Shown here: positions 8,987 to 20,850 of the stretch, in pieces
Position numbering within the stretch: the stretch's first letter is position 1
Layout: the number at the start of each line of letters is the position of its first letter
Source of the DNA: Ulva prolifera
Lineage: Eukaryota; Chlorophyta; Ulvophyceae; Ulvales; Ulvaceae
NCBI GenBank assembly: GCA_023078555.1
Contig: CM041200.1
Location: 806,001-870,000 of the forward strand
Length of the DNA stretch: 64,000 nt
Direction: 5' to 3'
Translations under genes and position numbers: made by a program
Notes under the pieces: model-generated
The model's database searches: none
Told to the model about the DNA's origin: nothing
The model's input: only the letters and a program-made list of their open reading frames with translations

Positions 8987-11938
8987 TTACAAAATCAATC
9001 GATGTCGCCACAGCGTCGCAATGTTCTTATGTAGCATCTGTAGATCATATGTGGAATCTTTGGTTCCGTCTGCTTGGGCTTCCTCACCAGGAATTCGTTT
9101 CACATGCGGGCAGACCGACTGGATTGCATTATCTGTCATCTGAACCACCTGCGGCCCGTGCAGCACCAGCAGAATGCATAGGACTTGGTGGAACACAGAA
9201 GCTTCAGTGCAACCTAAACGATTAGCGATGAATTCTACTTGCTGTAGTACAGCTGAACGGTCCTCATGTTGCCATGCGTCATCCGTCCCTGGAAAATCGT
9301 GCAGCCACCACCTCCGCTGCTGAACTGTTCTGCTCACCTGTACACAGATGCGAAGCCACTGTCGATAAGTATTCAACACCGCAACCATTACCGTGATTTG
9401 CATACACTACCTGCAAACACTGGTGGCCACAGTGCCACTGCCATCAGCTAGTCTTTAATGACACTGTTGGCAGTCAATGAATATGTTGTAGCAGGTGGCA
9501 CATACATGATTTTTGATGATTTTTGAACAGTGACACACCTCAATCCAGCCTGAAATTGAACTCATGAACAAATTCTCACCCATTCTAGTGCTTGCAATCA
9601 TGGAAACGCCCGCAGTAGACTTGTGGGGGTACGAGGTAGGCAAGGCTCGCAAAGCACTGCATGCTTTGCTGCTATGCTCGATCAATCCCTGTGTCACTGC
9701 AACCAGCGTACTGTGTACACACATTGTACCTCCCAGGCACGGACTCAGCATCGAATTGTCCAGGTGCCACAACAACCGGCTCAGCTGGTCAGTGCTCACC
9801 CCATCGCATACATTGTCCAATACTATCGCTGCACAGCACGCGCCATCCACCTACATACCAGGTATATATTTTACCGTCACAGAAGCAAGCACCTGCAAAG
9901 GCGTACGCACTGTAAACTACACGTACTCTTTAAGCCGCTATTTGATGCCAATGATGCCAACCTGCCCAGGGCTGCTTGTCACAGCTTTGCATGATCATGC
10001 ACTTGGAGCTGATCAGATGGGTTTGAAGTGGTCAGTGGTCTGCTGTGTGTTTGAAGAATGGCAAGAATTTAGAATCCCACAAACATCGCACCTGAGACAA
10101 TTTTCGCAAAAGCGGTCCTCTCTCAGCCATGCAATCTGTATCATAACTTTTGCGCTTCCTCTTTCCATGTAGAGCAAGCTCGCCTTCAGCCTTATCTGAA
10201 GCACTATCTTGTATTTCTCCAAAATGTGACATGAAAGGCAAGCAAAGACATCGAAGCTTGAGTGCATCAGCTCCCACTGAGCGACTGCACATTGACCACA
10301 CTTCCTTCAGATCGAGTCCTGCCAGCATGTCAAGTTGCAACGCAACGAAGGGCATCTCTGTATCGTTTATTGCTTCGCCCACATCCTGCAGCTCAGGCTT
10401 AATGAAGCATACTTCATGGCGGAACTGACCTGCCAGTCACATTGAAACCCTTTAAGCAGCCACACTGGCAAGATGCTGGAAAAATTGCAGGCTACCTCAG
10501 TCACGACTTCACCCGAACACAGACGTAAGCAGGGTGCGACCAACCACCACAGGCATGTGTGCATGTAATTACAATGCAGAGAGACCATTCACGCTAAGGC
10601 TTTTGCGTGATTGCCAAGACACACGTACAGGGACACTGGCATCTCAGGCACCGGGACTGGACCAGTGGTGACACTTGTGCAACGATATTGATTTTCTGCA
10701 GCATCGCAATGGCTATGTATGTGTCCTCGCAAATGGACAAGTTCAGACCAGACACAATCTCTGTTAGAATGCTTCAACGAATTTCAGATGGGGTGTTCAG
10801 TGGAATGCATGTCACAGTCAGGCAGGCAGCAACCGCACTTTTACAGACGCACGAGCATTTTCCCAGAGGAGCGCCGCGTTTTGAGTAGTGCTTGACATGG
10901 AATTGTCATATCCACAATCGCCTGATCTGACAAGCAACTGCCATGAAGCAGCATCGGCACAAACTGTGACGCTGTAGTGTGCTGTAGCGGCATCTATGTA
11001 GATTGCAACCTTCTGTTCCCGCTTACTCTTCAGTGATGGAAGCATGTTAAACACCTGCACTTGTTTCAGGAATCCCTGACCACGGACCTGGTAAGTACAT
11101 GGAGCTTACGGGAGCATGGGAGCGGTGTTAAAGGCTGCAAAGCGACTCCACTCCTGAAGGTATGGGCAAGTCTTCAGCATATCTACATAAACCTTGGCGC
11201 GGACTGATGCTCACCTCATGAAATTCGTCAAGCGATCGGGCACGCTGGATTGGGACCAGCCAGGCAGCTCTGGCTTTCCCGGACTCACAGCCAGAACCTC
11301 GCGGTGGCGGTTTTGCTGCCAGAGTGATCGTAGAACTCTGATCTACAGTCCGTGTGGGACATATTTGCGTCAGAGCAAAGTCCGTTGCGATGACATCACG
11401 AGGGCTGGTACAAAACTGATGCAGCCCATGCAACAAAGGCTCTGGCACTTCCCACCCGTTTCCGTACGAAGACGCCAGGTTGAGACAAGCCACGTATTGA
11501 AGAACAGCTAGCGCCCCTGGATGAATGCGCTTGGCCTTGGCGTCTTCGACATATGTTTGGTCCCTGCGTGCGGGTTCTCTATGGAGCATGCTTGGGTCAT
11601 TTGTGAGCGGTTAACGCCTGTACAGCAGCTGAGCATCACCTGTCGCAATGACGATCTGTGAGTTGACGTTTCCGTAACTTCCTGGTGATTGCGATACAGC
11701 ATAATGCCCCAATTTTGCAGACAACGTTCCATTGGTGCCTGTCTGCGGCATGCCAGAAAACAGAGATTGCATCGTTCAAAGGCTTCATGCCCTCAACAGT
11801 GTGTTCATATCCACAATTAATATCCACGCTGTCCACATTCCTCCCAGGGGTCAACATGACTCGCTGCTGAGAAGTAGTTGCAATACCCGACGGATCGGTC
11901 ACGGAGCAAGGGACCGCATGTCTTGCCGAATGTTCCAC
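8987..11938 (-). CDS. Unidentified intron-containing minus-strand gene (several exon candidates)
   Basis: Open minus-strand stretches at 11,938-11,636, 11,589-11,128, 11,060-10,818, about 10,765-10,680, 10,588-10,430, 10,385-10,032, 9,850-9,564 and 9,403-8,987 look coding and are separated by plausible GT...AG introns. The clearest is 44 bases at 10,386-10,429: it ends after GFQCDWQ and resumes as DVGEAINDTEMPF in a new frame. Segments such as GLNLSICEDTYIAIAMLQ and AWLVPIQRARSLDEF faintly recall VPS13-type repeats, but I cannot establish homology. Exon edges are approximate and it may be more than one gene. Confidence 0.4.
10386..10429 (-). other. Probable 44-base intron
   Basis: On the minus strand the stretch begins GTCAGTTCCG and ends CTGAGCTGCAG. 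Its length is not a multiple of three, and removing it joins two coding-looking frames (ending CDWQ and starting DVGEA). Confidence 0.5.
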
Positions 11939-12030
11939 AACATGTAACCAGCTGTGGCCTTGCGAGCGAGAAACAGTGTGGCAGCTGTTGCATTCGTCAC
12001 TTTAGCCTGCGGTGCATATCTCTGATATCT

Positions 12031-12057
12031 CACCCAGTATCTCTGAGATACTGGGTG
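12031..12057. repeat. Perfect short hairpin
   Basis: CACCCAGTATCTC at 12,031-12,043 is followed, after one base, by its exact reverse complement at 12,045-12,057. It sits at the edge of the repeat X fragment. No following T run supports a bacterial-type terminator. Confidence 0.7.
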
Positions 12058-12260
12058 CCGCAAAAAGATGACAGATGCGGTGAATAACCTGTTGCCTTGC
12101 TTATCATGACGTCACGCATCCCAGAACATGGCATGACACTGTCAAGCTTCACTCGGAACTACGGCTGTTCCCGCTTGAGCAATGCCCGAGTTTACGTTAT
12201 GGAACTGCTCAGCTGCGGCACGGCATTCCATGGCGTGCAGGGGAAACTCACTGTGCAGAC
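12040..12260 (+). repeat. Repeat X fragment, copy 1
   Basis: The stretch shares GGTGCCGCAAAAA, GGAACTACGGCTGTTCCCGC and GCGTGCAGGGGAAACTCAC, with substitutions, with 44,640-44,860 in the same order and orientation. It is the left part of a longer repeat seen at 44,640-45,355. Class unknown. Confidence 0.6.
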
Positions 12261-12925
12261 GTGACGACGCGTCGCGACGTGCCTATGATGACCCGTCAAT
12301 CGATTGCTCGCGAGCTGGGTCACTATCCCACTCCTGGTACTTACGAACCGAGCATGACGGTGACTCCTTCGGGTCAACAGCGCACAGGCAACAAGCCACT
12401 GGGGCCCCGGCGGGAGCGCCGTTGCCGTGGATGCAACACAGCCAGAAGTGCAAAGTTTGATATTGTGGAAATACCATTGATACACATGTTACATACAAGG
12501 TACAGCCAGAGAGGCTCTAGGCCAGTACCATCGTATTGACGGTATGAAGTCGCCGGTATCGCATCCCCGCACGGTATTCTCGACACAAGTCGAGTATCCA
12601 GACACATTGCAGCCACGGCACACGCGCACAAATACCCACCGCAGATCGTGCATCTAATCGATCCTAGCTGCGTGCATAAACAATCTATCCTGACACTGAT
12701 CATTGTCCTGCAAACTGCACACTCGCTACCTCAGCCAGTCGGTCGCAAGCAGCGCCCGAACCGTTGCCATATCGGAGCATTCTGCAGTATCAGACGGGTA
12801 TCACAGCCATGCATGTAGTATTACAGACAAGAAAAGCATCTAGACACGCAGATAAATCTCTCCCGAAACGCACTGTCACCTACCAGCAGCGCCACTAGAT
12901 GGCTAGTCAACGCCGTTGCATCGAT
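12261..12925. other. Unassigned intergenic stretch
   Basis: Overlapping short frames occur on both strands here without consistent domain content, so I see no gene. It separates the two unidentified minus-strand genes. Confidence 0.45.
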
Positions 12926-14952
12926 TCATGGCGTTGCCAGCATCTTCAGCATGCGGCTGCGTTGTGATTCTGGCAGGGAGCTCAGAAAGGTAGCTCTTTC
13001 TCGCTCTGGAAGACAGTTGACTGAACGCAGAAGCATGATCAGAGTCTCATTGTCCTGCTCCCTTTCCATTTGCGCGTGTGCTTTTGCCTGCAAGTCGTGA
13101 AAGGTTCAGCATGCTGTATGCTATGGTAGAATATACAGTGTTTCAACGTACTGTTAAACTAGACATGGGATTGAGACACACACCTGTACCCGTGCAGAGA
13201 CGCGGGGCTGCGGATTAGCTTGAGCTGCATCTGTGGTGTCTTTGTTCGCCCTTGCTGAACTCTTCTCACCTTGAGCATTTGTGGCCCATCTCCCCTTGAT
13301 GTTCTGTGCGCCCTACATGGCAAACTGGTGAGTATAGCAACTGTCAAGCACTGGAAATCGTACACAGTGGCAGTCACGTCAGAGTTGCGTACCTGCGCCG
13401 CAGCTGCACCGCCTCGCTGAGACGCAGAGGCTGGTGACCATTTCCTCTGCAGCAGTCTAGTGTTTGACTTGGCTGACCATGAGCGCGTCCACATGCAGGG
13501 GCAGCAGCAGTGGGGAGCATACCTTGGGCCGAACGGGCTGTGACGCTTGTGCTGCAGCCAGCTGCTGCTGGTACATTTTCTCTGGCTGGCCGGGCTCCGC
13601 TTGCACCACAGCGGGCTGAAGAGCAGCGACCTGCACCACTGACCTTTGCAGCAGTGTTATCGTTGAGAAGGCTGACCACCGGCAAGTCACAGGCAGGGGC
13701 TGCAGCAGTGGGGGACACACCTGGGCCTAACGGGGGGAATTGGGCTGCAACATGGCTGCAGGCACTGCGTGACCAGCAACGGTATTGCTTGTGCTGCAGC
13801 CACCTGCTGCTGGTACGCTCTCTGAGGCTGGTCGAGCTTCGCTTCTTTACATACATTACAGTGGGCTAAAGACCACATCGATATCCGTTCTCGCCTCGGC
13901 ACACGCATGGTAACCTGAAACCAATTTGGACTTTTACAAACTTTTGAAGGGGGCTGCATTGGACTGACCCTGTGCATGCGCTGATGGGCAGACAGTCTCC
14001 CAAGGGACATCTGGCTGGAGATACAGAGCATGGATCGGTTGGATTGGAAGCTCTGAGCGTACATCGGGATGGGTTGGCGGTATCTGAAACTCTGTTGGTG
14101 GTATCTGCAACTCTGGTGTACCGTTAATTGTTCCTCGCAGCTCACGTATCTGCCTCTTCAGGTCATCGGGCAAACACGGTTGAAATTTATCAGGACGCGG
14201 ATGCATTGTTTCTGCGCAGCCATTTCTCAGTTGTATCTACCAGAAGCTTGTCTTGTAATTCCTTGGGTCCAGTCCAGGTACTTCTGGTCGATGAACCACG
14301 TGTTGAAAGCAGCTGCTGCAATGTCTTGGATGTCAATTAACTTTGAACCACACGCTGACAGAGTTCAGGGCCGTTGAATCACCCTGATACATTTTTCCAT
14401 TGTGTAAGCCTGACCCGCATAGAGCAATTTCATGCTCAATTTGAAGCTTCTGACACGTTTGTTGGCGATCAATTCTACATGTCGACTATCGCTCAGGCCA
14501 CGGAGAGCAACCTTCAGTGATGCTCGAAGACTTGATCTGAATTTCAGCTCCGTGGATTCCAATGTTGTCGTCTTCATAATGTGCTGCCGTTTATCGAGTG
14601 CTCTGAGAATTTGTCCTGAGTTGACAGACCACCAAGCTCGGACTCGGGTCATTTGCCCCACAGACTGCTCAATTAACGAGTCTGCTGATCATTTAATTTG
14701 GTCGCCCTGCCTCTGGCCAATTTATCCCAACGAACTTCTCAGATGCGTACTTACTGCATTCCAGAGTTTCCATGATGCACGCCTCCGAGCTCCGTGATCC
14801 AAGTTCTGCATGTTGCATGTATGGCTGCAACTTCGAGTCCATCCGTCCTGATTTCCTTCCTTGAGCAAGGCGTGGGCGATGCGTAGGACAACATCTGCGA
14901 CTTGCCAGAATTCAAGCTTGCTGCTGCTTGCACGATCTTCGTCAAGTTGCAT
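12926..14952 (-). CDS. Unidentified multi-exon gene with Q/A-rich repeats
   Basis: The 3' end is clear. The exon at 13,184-13,312 ends PQPRVSARVQ and a 96-base GT...AG intron (13,088-13,183) follows. The last exon (13,087-12,926) reads AKAHAQMEREQDNETLIMLL and then ESQRSRMLKML before a TGA. Another intron, 80 bases, spans 13,313-13,392. Further upstream lie Q/A-rich exons (YQQQLAAAQA, YQQQVAAAQA), a P-rich exon starting MHPRPDKFQPC, and helical-looking exons around 14,660-14,365 (SSLRASLKVALRGLSDSRH, FNTWFIDQKYLDW). A good GTAAGT donor lies near 14,757. The 5' end is uncertain. A helical front, low-complexity middle and helical tail suggest an RNA-processing or transcription adaptor; I cannot name the family. 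Confidence 0.5.
13440..13846 (-). repeat. Tandem duplication of a Q/A-rich exon with its intron
   Basis: Two units lie next to each other, about 13,440-13,602 and 13,650-13,844. Both encode QP-x-x-x-YQQQ-x-AAAQA, and both share the flanking intron text (the GTGGGG/GTGGGGG and CTGCAGCAG stretches). The second unit has a longer coding tail. The pattern fits unequal crossing-over that copied one exon plus intron. Confidence 0.6.
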
Positions 14953-15156
14953 CCATTAGCCACATCCAATGGCTCCTAGCTTGGCAAGCACCGGCGAAAT
15001 GCGGACTCGATTTCATACAGACTATAATCGCGAACTGTTCTTTGCAGAGCACGACAGAATGCAGCCATCACGAGCAATAAAAAATATCCAGCGCAAGATC
15101 AACGATCTCCCATATGATTCTATCAGTGTATTTTGTTGCTTTGGCACGACTAGGTT

Positions 15157-15935
15157 CAGATGGAACGCTGGATGCGACGAGACTGCAGCCACATGCTGTG
15201 GCTACAAGGGTGTCCATCCACCGGTCAGCAATCAGAACTTCGAAGTGCCAGGCAGCACCCGGCTCGGAGCAACGAACACACATTGACGATATACAATCCC
15301 CACACCGAAAATCAGCACATGTGCAAGGCTGTGGATTCGCATGGAATGCGTGACAGGTGTTGTAGCAAACACTGCCCATACCGCTGCAGGCACCCCCAGC
15401 AACAGATACAAACAAGGACCTCAGGCACAGCGCAACTCGGGGCAGGATACAAAAGGTTATAATATATTCTTGGAATTTCGCGTGTCAGATCAGCGATTTT
15501 CACGCTAATCATGGATTGCACAGAGAACGGGGCGGAATACGCACCTGTACAGTGCTGCGCAGAATGCGGCCCTATACCACATCAGAAACAGCGCCTCGGC
15601 GCAGAACAAGCTGCAGTTTACTCGACATGATAATAACTTGCATTTGTGAAAGAGCCGGGAGAGTATGCCTCCTTGAACAAGCTACTCATAGTTCGGCGTT
15701 CCATACTGCACGAATATCGTCGATGCCAGACAAGCACGGTAAAGCGCAAACTTTGCGAAAGCGAGCCGCATTGAAACTCAAAAAAGACGTTTACAATCAT
15801 GTTGCGACAGTCTACACGTTGGTAAAGGTCTCAGGACGAGAGGCGCTGATAGCCATGTTGGGAAGCCAATGCCACCGACGTATCCGGCGGTAACGGGGTA
15901 TTGCTGTCGTATCAAACTTTCACTTCCTGGCTGTG
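15157..15935 (+). repeat. Dispersed repeat R1, copy 2
   Basis: This is the second copy of the repeat at 1,543-2,290, in the same orientation and more decayed in its reading frame. Similarity starts at ACGCTGGATGCGACGAG and ends near CTTCACTTCCTGGC. Confidence 0.75.
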
Positions 15936-16899
15936 CAATCACACACAAGTAATACGTTGCTCAGAGCGGCTACACCTTTGCAGATTTGACTGGAGCGAGG
16001 CTGTGCTGCCGGGTCGTTGCAGCGGCATGTGCCGTCTCAGCGTCAAAGCTGCTTGTACTCTGCAGCAGAGCTTTACAACGCTCTAAAATACAATTTAGTA
16101 TGATTGAATTATCGCCGGTCCGCTGTTCGGTGAATAGCTGCGTACGAGCGGCAGTATTTCGAGATGGTTGCGCAAATACTAACAGCGACGGTGGCCTTTC
16201 CTGGAGCCCGACAGCATGGGCAGACGTACGACGTTGAATAATGTGGTCACACTTGTGATCGTTACTGTATCGTAGGGGGCTTTGTTGTATACCGTTTGCC
16301 GCAGCTTGCGAGGTGCTCCAGCCGTGCCATTATACGTGAGAGCACTTACACATCGCCTCTGGCACATCATGCCTGTTGTTTTTACTTCATTCCTGTACTC
16401 TGTCGTTGGTGTCATGGGTAATATCCGCTGGTGGCCATGTCTTGCTCGAGGTACTTGCGTGTTCAGCAACAGTGGCTTAAGTATTCGCTATCATGTTTCG
16501 ATGGTAGTCCTTAGCTAGACTATTAAGTTGGCAGGCCTTAGCTCTGCCATATATATATTATAACACAGGTGCATGGCATTACACAGGCGCTTGCTTTGCT
16601 GCTTGGATGCGACTGTCAAGCCTTTGACAAGTCGTCAAGCTGTGTCAGCCGGGCGAGGTTACTGCCCCCAACTTAAAAGCGGGGGTCCTGACACAATCAT
16701 CATTGGAGGTCTATGGGCTCTGTATGGACGATTTGTGCAACGGGATTGCGTTGCAGAGGACACGCGACCTTGCAGATGAGGCGGCACATTCCACAGCAGT
16801 CACACAGCGACGCAGTAGTTTCGAAGCTACAGCCACAGCTGCATCGCCTCATTGACAAGTATATATAAAGAGGGCAATATGCTGTTCGCAACAGGGCCG
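15936..16899. other. Unassigned stretch
   Basis: There are short frames on both strands but none with a recognisable domain. An AT run (CATATATATATTATAAC) lies near 16,545 and TATATATAAAG near 16,860; the latter could be a core promoter of a repeat but nothing convincing follows. I see no gene. Confidence 0.4.
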
Positions 16900-17727
16900 T
16901 TCCAGGCTGCAGGCCCCGCCGCTGCGTGCTCGCGTAACATCTTCTTGACCAATGAAGTCGCGTTCACGTGACGCCTGAAGCACTACTTTATGCAATGGAA
17001 AATACCTACAGCTGCACGGCAAGCCTGAATTACGATATTCGAACCGGTCATTCTTGACGTCGTGATCGTGCCAGCCACACCTTTGGATGTTAGCCAACAG
17101 CATACGAAGGCAACCGTTGTGGGCCTTCCAGGCCATGTCGTTACAAGACCATCACAAGAACAGGCATGGACATGATAGAGTCCATGGTACTTATAGTAAC
17201 CATCTAGGGAGCCTACTGCTCCTCCCACATGATTCCTCACAAACCTCAATGGCTGGATGAATCTCAGTGGCTACAGGATGTGAAGTGTATGCCACCACCT
17301 TTCCCAAAATTCTGTTCGCCAACATTGGTTGTTGTGGTGCCAATGTGTTGGCTTGCCGCATGTGGTATGCTGCATATAGTGTATGCTTGGTCTCCCTACC
17401 ATGGAGATTGATCTGGGCACCACTGAAGTGTGGCAGACAGCATGCCACTTCACAAAAAATCAGAAGCATGTGTTGTCAGGTGGAGATAGTGGGAGGTTGG
17501 GCAGGGCTAGATTGCCTCACTCATGGCCAAACCATATGCTACCTTTTGAGTGGCTGTATCTCTCACCTGGAGTCTGCAAAGACGAAGATACAATAATTTG
17601 AGCCTAGACATGCCCTAGTACCTTGTCCATATCGCCAATTAATTAGTGAGACTGTTGCGGAGCCAGGGAACTAAAAATACCGCATTCTGTCCACTCTACG
17701 CTGAGACATGGATTGTTGAGTGCACTT
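16900..17727 (+). repeat. Repeat X fragment, copy 2
   Basis: The copy shares CGTGACGCCTGAA, CTACTTTATGCAAT, GAGTGGCTGTATCTCTC, GACTGTTGCGGA and GGATTGTTGAGTGCACTT, with gaps, with 44,860-45,355 in the same order. The copia B 5' LTR begins at 17,728, right after the shared GAGTGCACTT, so copia B inserted into this repeat. Confidence 0.6.
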
Positions 17728-18219
17728 TGTCATAAATCAGTGTCTAGGTACACTTGCAATGCATGACGCGCAAGACTGCGCATGGGTATGGTGGCCAAGG
17801 GCCCAACCCGTATTATGTTAGGATAGTATGCATGAGCATACTTGGGGCGCTCCGTGAACGGCTCGCCCCGGGCCATTGTCATTGGGCCGCGCTAGACATG
17901 CACGAATGGTCGCATATAGTCGTATGCGTCCAAGTTTGAAGTAACCTTTCTCTTACATCTTCCATAGGTTCCTGCACTGTTTTGCATCCAGTGCAGTATA
18001 CCGTACTAAATTAAACCCATCGACATCGAGGCCAGCGTTATTGTGTACAAAATATATCTGGGGCACGACAATTTGGCCACCGTTATAGCTGTTTTGTTGC
18101 GTTATAGCTGTTTTATTTTTTTTGAGACTCGGCGTATGCTGAGCGTTACACATGACGAAGGCGCGTGCGCAGAGCGCGCGACCTGCTGCAGTAGCGGTGC
18201 AGCGCTGTAGCGCGGTGAC

Positions 18220-19346
18220 TAGGGCTGTAAATTTCACATCTGGGGGCATGATTTAACGATAATTAACAAAGCTAAAGTAAAATAAAAGTAAAATAGGCAA
18301 TAAAAATCTTTACTTTAAATGTGTTTTAAACTAGTGTTTTCCTGCTTTACCCGTAAAACTGTTAAACATGTCGAGGAGGCAGTTTCGGCCAATTGCACGG
18401 CACAAACACGGCACAAACACGTCCACAGCCACCTAGATACACCTATTGCACCGCCTATCAATTATCTGCATCTCCTGAGGAACTTGACGACGATGGAGAT
18501 GCTCCTAGGCTGTCAGACTGTAGGCCACATGCTACTGCACCCTCGTTCTGGCACACCAGATCCAGAAGAGTCTTCCTCATACACTTCATCAACAATGCCA
18601 AGCAGATGTTCAAAACATCGAATTTCGTCAATAGCTGCATCATTATCGCCTAGGTGATGGAGGTTGATTTTGGTGTACTATGGCATTGCCAGCGTACTGT
18701 TTTTCATTGACCTTCTCTTGGAGGTCGAGTTGTCTAGAAGTATATTCCACAGCCTTTCCACGGTTGCACAGCAGGGCTTCGCAGACATCAGTTCGATGGC
18801 AGCCTCTCTCGAGCTCGGCAAACTTTTCAACACCACGAGACACAACATCAGTCGCCGCTGGCTTTTTGCGCAGATTGGAGCCACCTACATCTGCCGAATC
18901 AGCCAGATTTGCCTCATCGGAACTTTCAGTCTCTTGCAGAGATTCAGCAGGACGTTTGTCTTGTGCCATGTCAGGAAGTGGCTCACTGCCAAATCAATGA
19001 CAGGTGCACACGGGCTACGGAAACTGGCTCCCACAGCATGAGCAAGCGCATAGCGACACGGGTTTAAGTATTGGGAGCCAGCAACAGGTGTGCTGCGTGG
19101 TATATCATGACCACCGTGCTTTGTTAGTGATGTTTGTCCTATGACGTCGGTCAAAGCCATCAGAATACAACCCTTTTTGGCTTCAACTTTGATTTTAAAG
19201 CAGCCTTAAAGGTAAAATGCGTTAAAGTAAAATAAAAGTAAAATGACCCCTTTAAAGCCTCGAAATCGTTTTGACGTTAAAATTGTCAAGTAAAATAGCA
19301 TTTAAAAGTACGTTAAAATGGGGGTAAAGTTAAATTTACAGCTCTA
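18220..19346 (-). mobile_element. Non-autonomous hAT-like transposon, copy 1
   Basis: The ends are TAGGGCTGTAAATTT and AAATTTACAGCTCTA, an imperfect inverted pair. GCGGTGAC occurs directly outside both ends (18,212-18,219 and 19,347-19,354), an 8-base target duplication as made by hAT transposases. Near both ends are repeated AAAGTAAAATAAAAGTAAAAT motifs. It is 1,127 bases, too short for a full transposase, and is nested inside the TA-flanked transposon. A second copy lies inverted at 45,765-46,858. Confidence 0.88.
18458..18969 (-). pseudogene. Remnant reading frames inside hAT-like copy 1
   Basis: The minus-strand frame from 18,969 starts MAQDKRPAESLQETESSDEA. The corresponding start in copy 2 at 46,133 reads MPRSKRPADS, so the KRPA(E/D)S opening is shared. 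A second conserved piece (18,643-18,458) ends in a serine run before the stop and matches the piece ending at about 46,628. These look like the two ends of a deleted transposase gene. No catalytic core remains. Confidence 0.5.
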
Positions 19347-19783
19347 GCGGTGACACACGGTACGTGTGCGAAAATTAGCACCGAAGTACATGTAAGGGAC
19401 ATGCAGCATCTAGGACACATGTTGTGAAAGTGCCTCGTAGCGCCCAAGGCATGTGCACATGCGGATGCACGCACGGGGTGACACGTGGCAGTCACCAGCC
19501 CGCGAATGAGAAGACACATTCCAGCTCTCTGTATAGGTCGAACAAGGTCATGGCTCAAGTATCTGACTCAGATACTGACCATGCTGGTGTGATCCCAGAT
19601 CTCAGGCGTCATGTGCTAAGTACTCCGCACACATACTTAACATTTCGCCCAACTAAACTTACGGTATGACGCTTCCACTAGCGCTTGCATTTGAACAACA
19701 CATCAGCGGATGAGTCTCTATGCCAATAATTAGCACGGTGAAGCTGCTTTGTCGCCAAGCGTGAAGTTGTGTGTCTAGCAAAC

Positions 19784-19897
19784 ATGTCGCCCAGTGACAG
19801 CATCGGAGATGATGCCGACGTAGACCAACAGCAGTACGGTGATGATCACTATGATTACGATGAGTATGTCAACTATGATCTAGTTGTTTATGCTTGA
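19784..19897 (+). CDS. Small acidic reading frame in the TA-flanked transposon
   Basis: This 37-codon frame starts MSPSDSIGDDADVDQQQYGD, then runs through D/Y-rich text to a TGA at 19,895. The ATG has an A at -3. It may be the first exon or remnant of the element's own gene. I recognise no domain. Confidence 0.25.
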   Translation: MSPSDSIGDDADVDQQQYGDDHYDYDEYVNYDLVVYA

Positions 19898-20307
19898 GCT
19901 CATGCGAGATTGTGAGGTTGGCGAGGACGAGACGCAAGAGCCATATGGCTGCAGCGGGGTACCTAGACCAGGGGCTGGCCGATGATGACACATTACAAAC
20001 GCAGTGTTATGAGGAGGATGATTGAATGAGCAAATTGCGCGTTGTTATTCGGAGTTGTTGCAAACGTGCTAGACGGTGAGCTGCGACATGCAGTATGTGA
20101 CGTGAGGAGCCCCAAGCGTTACGGGTGTACGAAGTATTCTTGGAGATACGGCCCATCTGGTCACTGTTATGCGTTACGTGTCGATGGGTTTAATTTAGTA
20201 CGGTACTCCCTGATATGTGTAGTGACCTTTCGTACGACCTAGCGGCTCTCCAGGTATAGGCACTACTAACCTCCTAATGCACACATAGTAGGTTCTCGTT
20301 TATAACA

Positions 20308-20560
20308 TGGTATCGGTGATGTGTTGTGTCGCTGCATTAGTTGCGCGATGAGGTGGTTGTCATATGTTTGCGCGCGGCTATGGGCAACCGCATCGTCATC
20401 AGTGCGTAATCAATGACCAGATCAACCGTCATAATGTCACAGGTTGTCACATGTTTGATTGTGAACTGAATGACGACGGTTTAGGATTGTGCGTCGTCAA
20501 AGCCTACGGGTTTGATCGACTTGACCCTTAGCGAAAGCAGATTTGTTTCGCTGCAGGTAG
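20308..20560 (+). other. Copia B leader with primer-binding site
   Basis: TGGTATCGGTGATG at 20,308-20,321 directly follows the LTR and resembles an initiator tRNA-Met primer-binding site. The rest of the leader matches 694-932 on the other strand. Confidence 0.75.
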
Positions 20561-20850
20561 ATGTCTAATCCTGAAGTAGGCGAGAACTTTGATGCTAAAG
20601 CTATGGCTGATGAACAAAGACTCGAGGCTGAGCGCTCAGCCATGGCTGTAGCTGCTCAAGCCACAGGTAGGGCTGCAGGAGCTGGTGCTAGCTCACAAGG
20701 CCCTACAGCCGGCACCCGAGGGCATGCTGTTGCTGCCCGAGCTGCATCTCAGCTTGAGATTGCCAATGCTATGGCAATGCGCGCCCGGGTTGAAGCAAAC
20801 TCTCTCCATGATGCTTTACAGCGAACGGAACAGGCGCGATCGGATGCTGA
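20561..20850 (+). pseudogene. Copia B gag, first part
   Basis: The frame starts MSNPEVGENFDAKAMADEQR and continues through an alanine-rich region to ALQRTEQARSDA, where a solo LTR1 interrupts it. It matches 410-693 on the minus strand. Gag continues at 21,200 and, beyond the copia A insertion, at 36,838. Confidence 0.8.

Larger units (their letters stand above)
18001..20203. mobile_element. TA-flanked DNA transposon with CCGTAC terminal repeats
   Basis: The left end CCGTACTAAATTAAACCCAT is repeated, inverted, at the right end (ATGGGTTTAATTTAGTACGG). The match extends over 25 bases. TA is found just outside both ends (17,999-18,000 and 20,204-20,205), and the uninterrupted LTR2 at 38,480 has a single TA there. 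Without the nested hAT it is about 1.1 kb. It holds only a 37-codon acidic frame, so it is probably non-autonomous. The TA duplication points to a Tc1/mariner-like mechanism, but the terminal sequence matches no family I recognise. Confidence 0.8.
17728..20307 (+). repeat. LTR2, 5' LTR of copia B, split by a DNA transposon
   Basis: LTR2 sequence runs from TGTCATAAATCAG at 17,728 to 18,000 and resumes at 20,206-20,307, ending TTATAACA. Removing the insert leaves 375 bases, the same as the copy at 947-1,321. The primer-binding site follows at 20,308, so this is the 5' LTR of a plus-strand element. The left flank is CACTT; no matching right-hand duplication was found because the 3' end of copia B is missing. 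Confidence 0.85.

Noticed and set aside
12031-12057. Transcription terminator
   Set aside because: It is a perfect hairpin but lacks a following T run and the genome is eukaryotic.
16859-16870. TATA-box promoter
   Set aside because: TATATATAAAG is present but no credible coding start or transcript unit follows within a few hundred bases.
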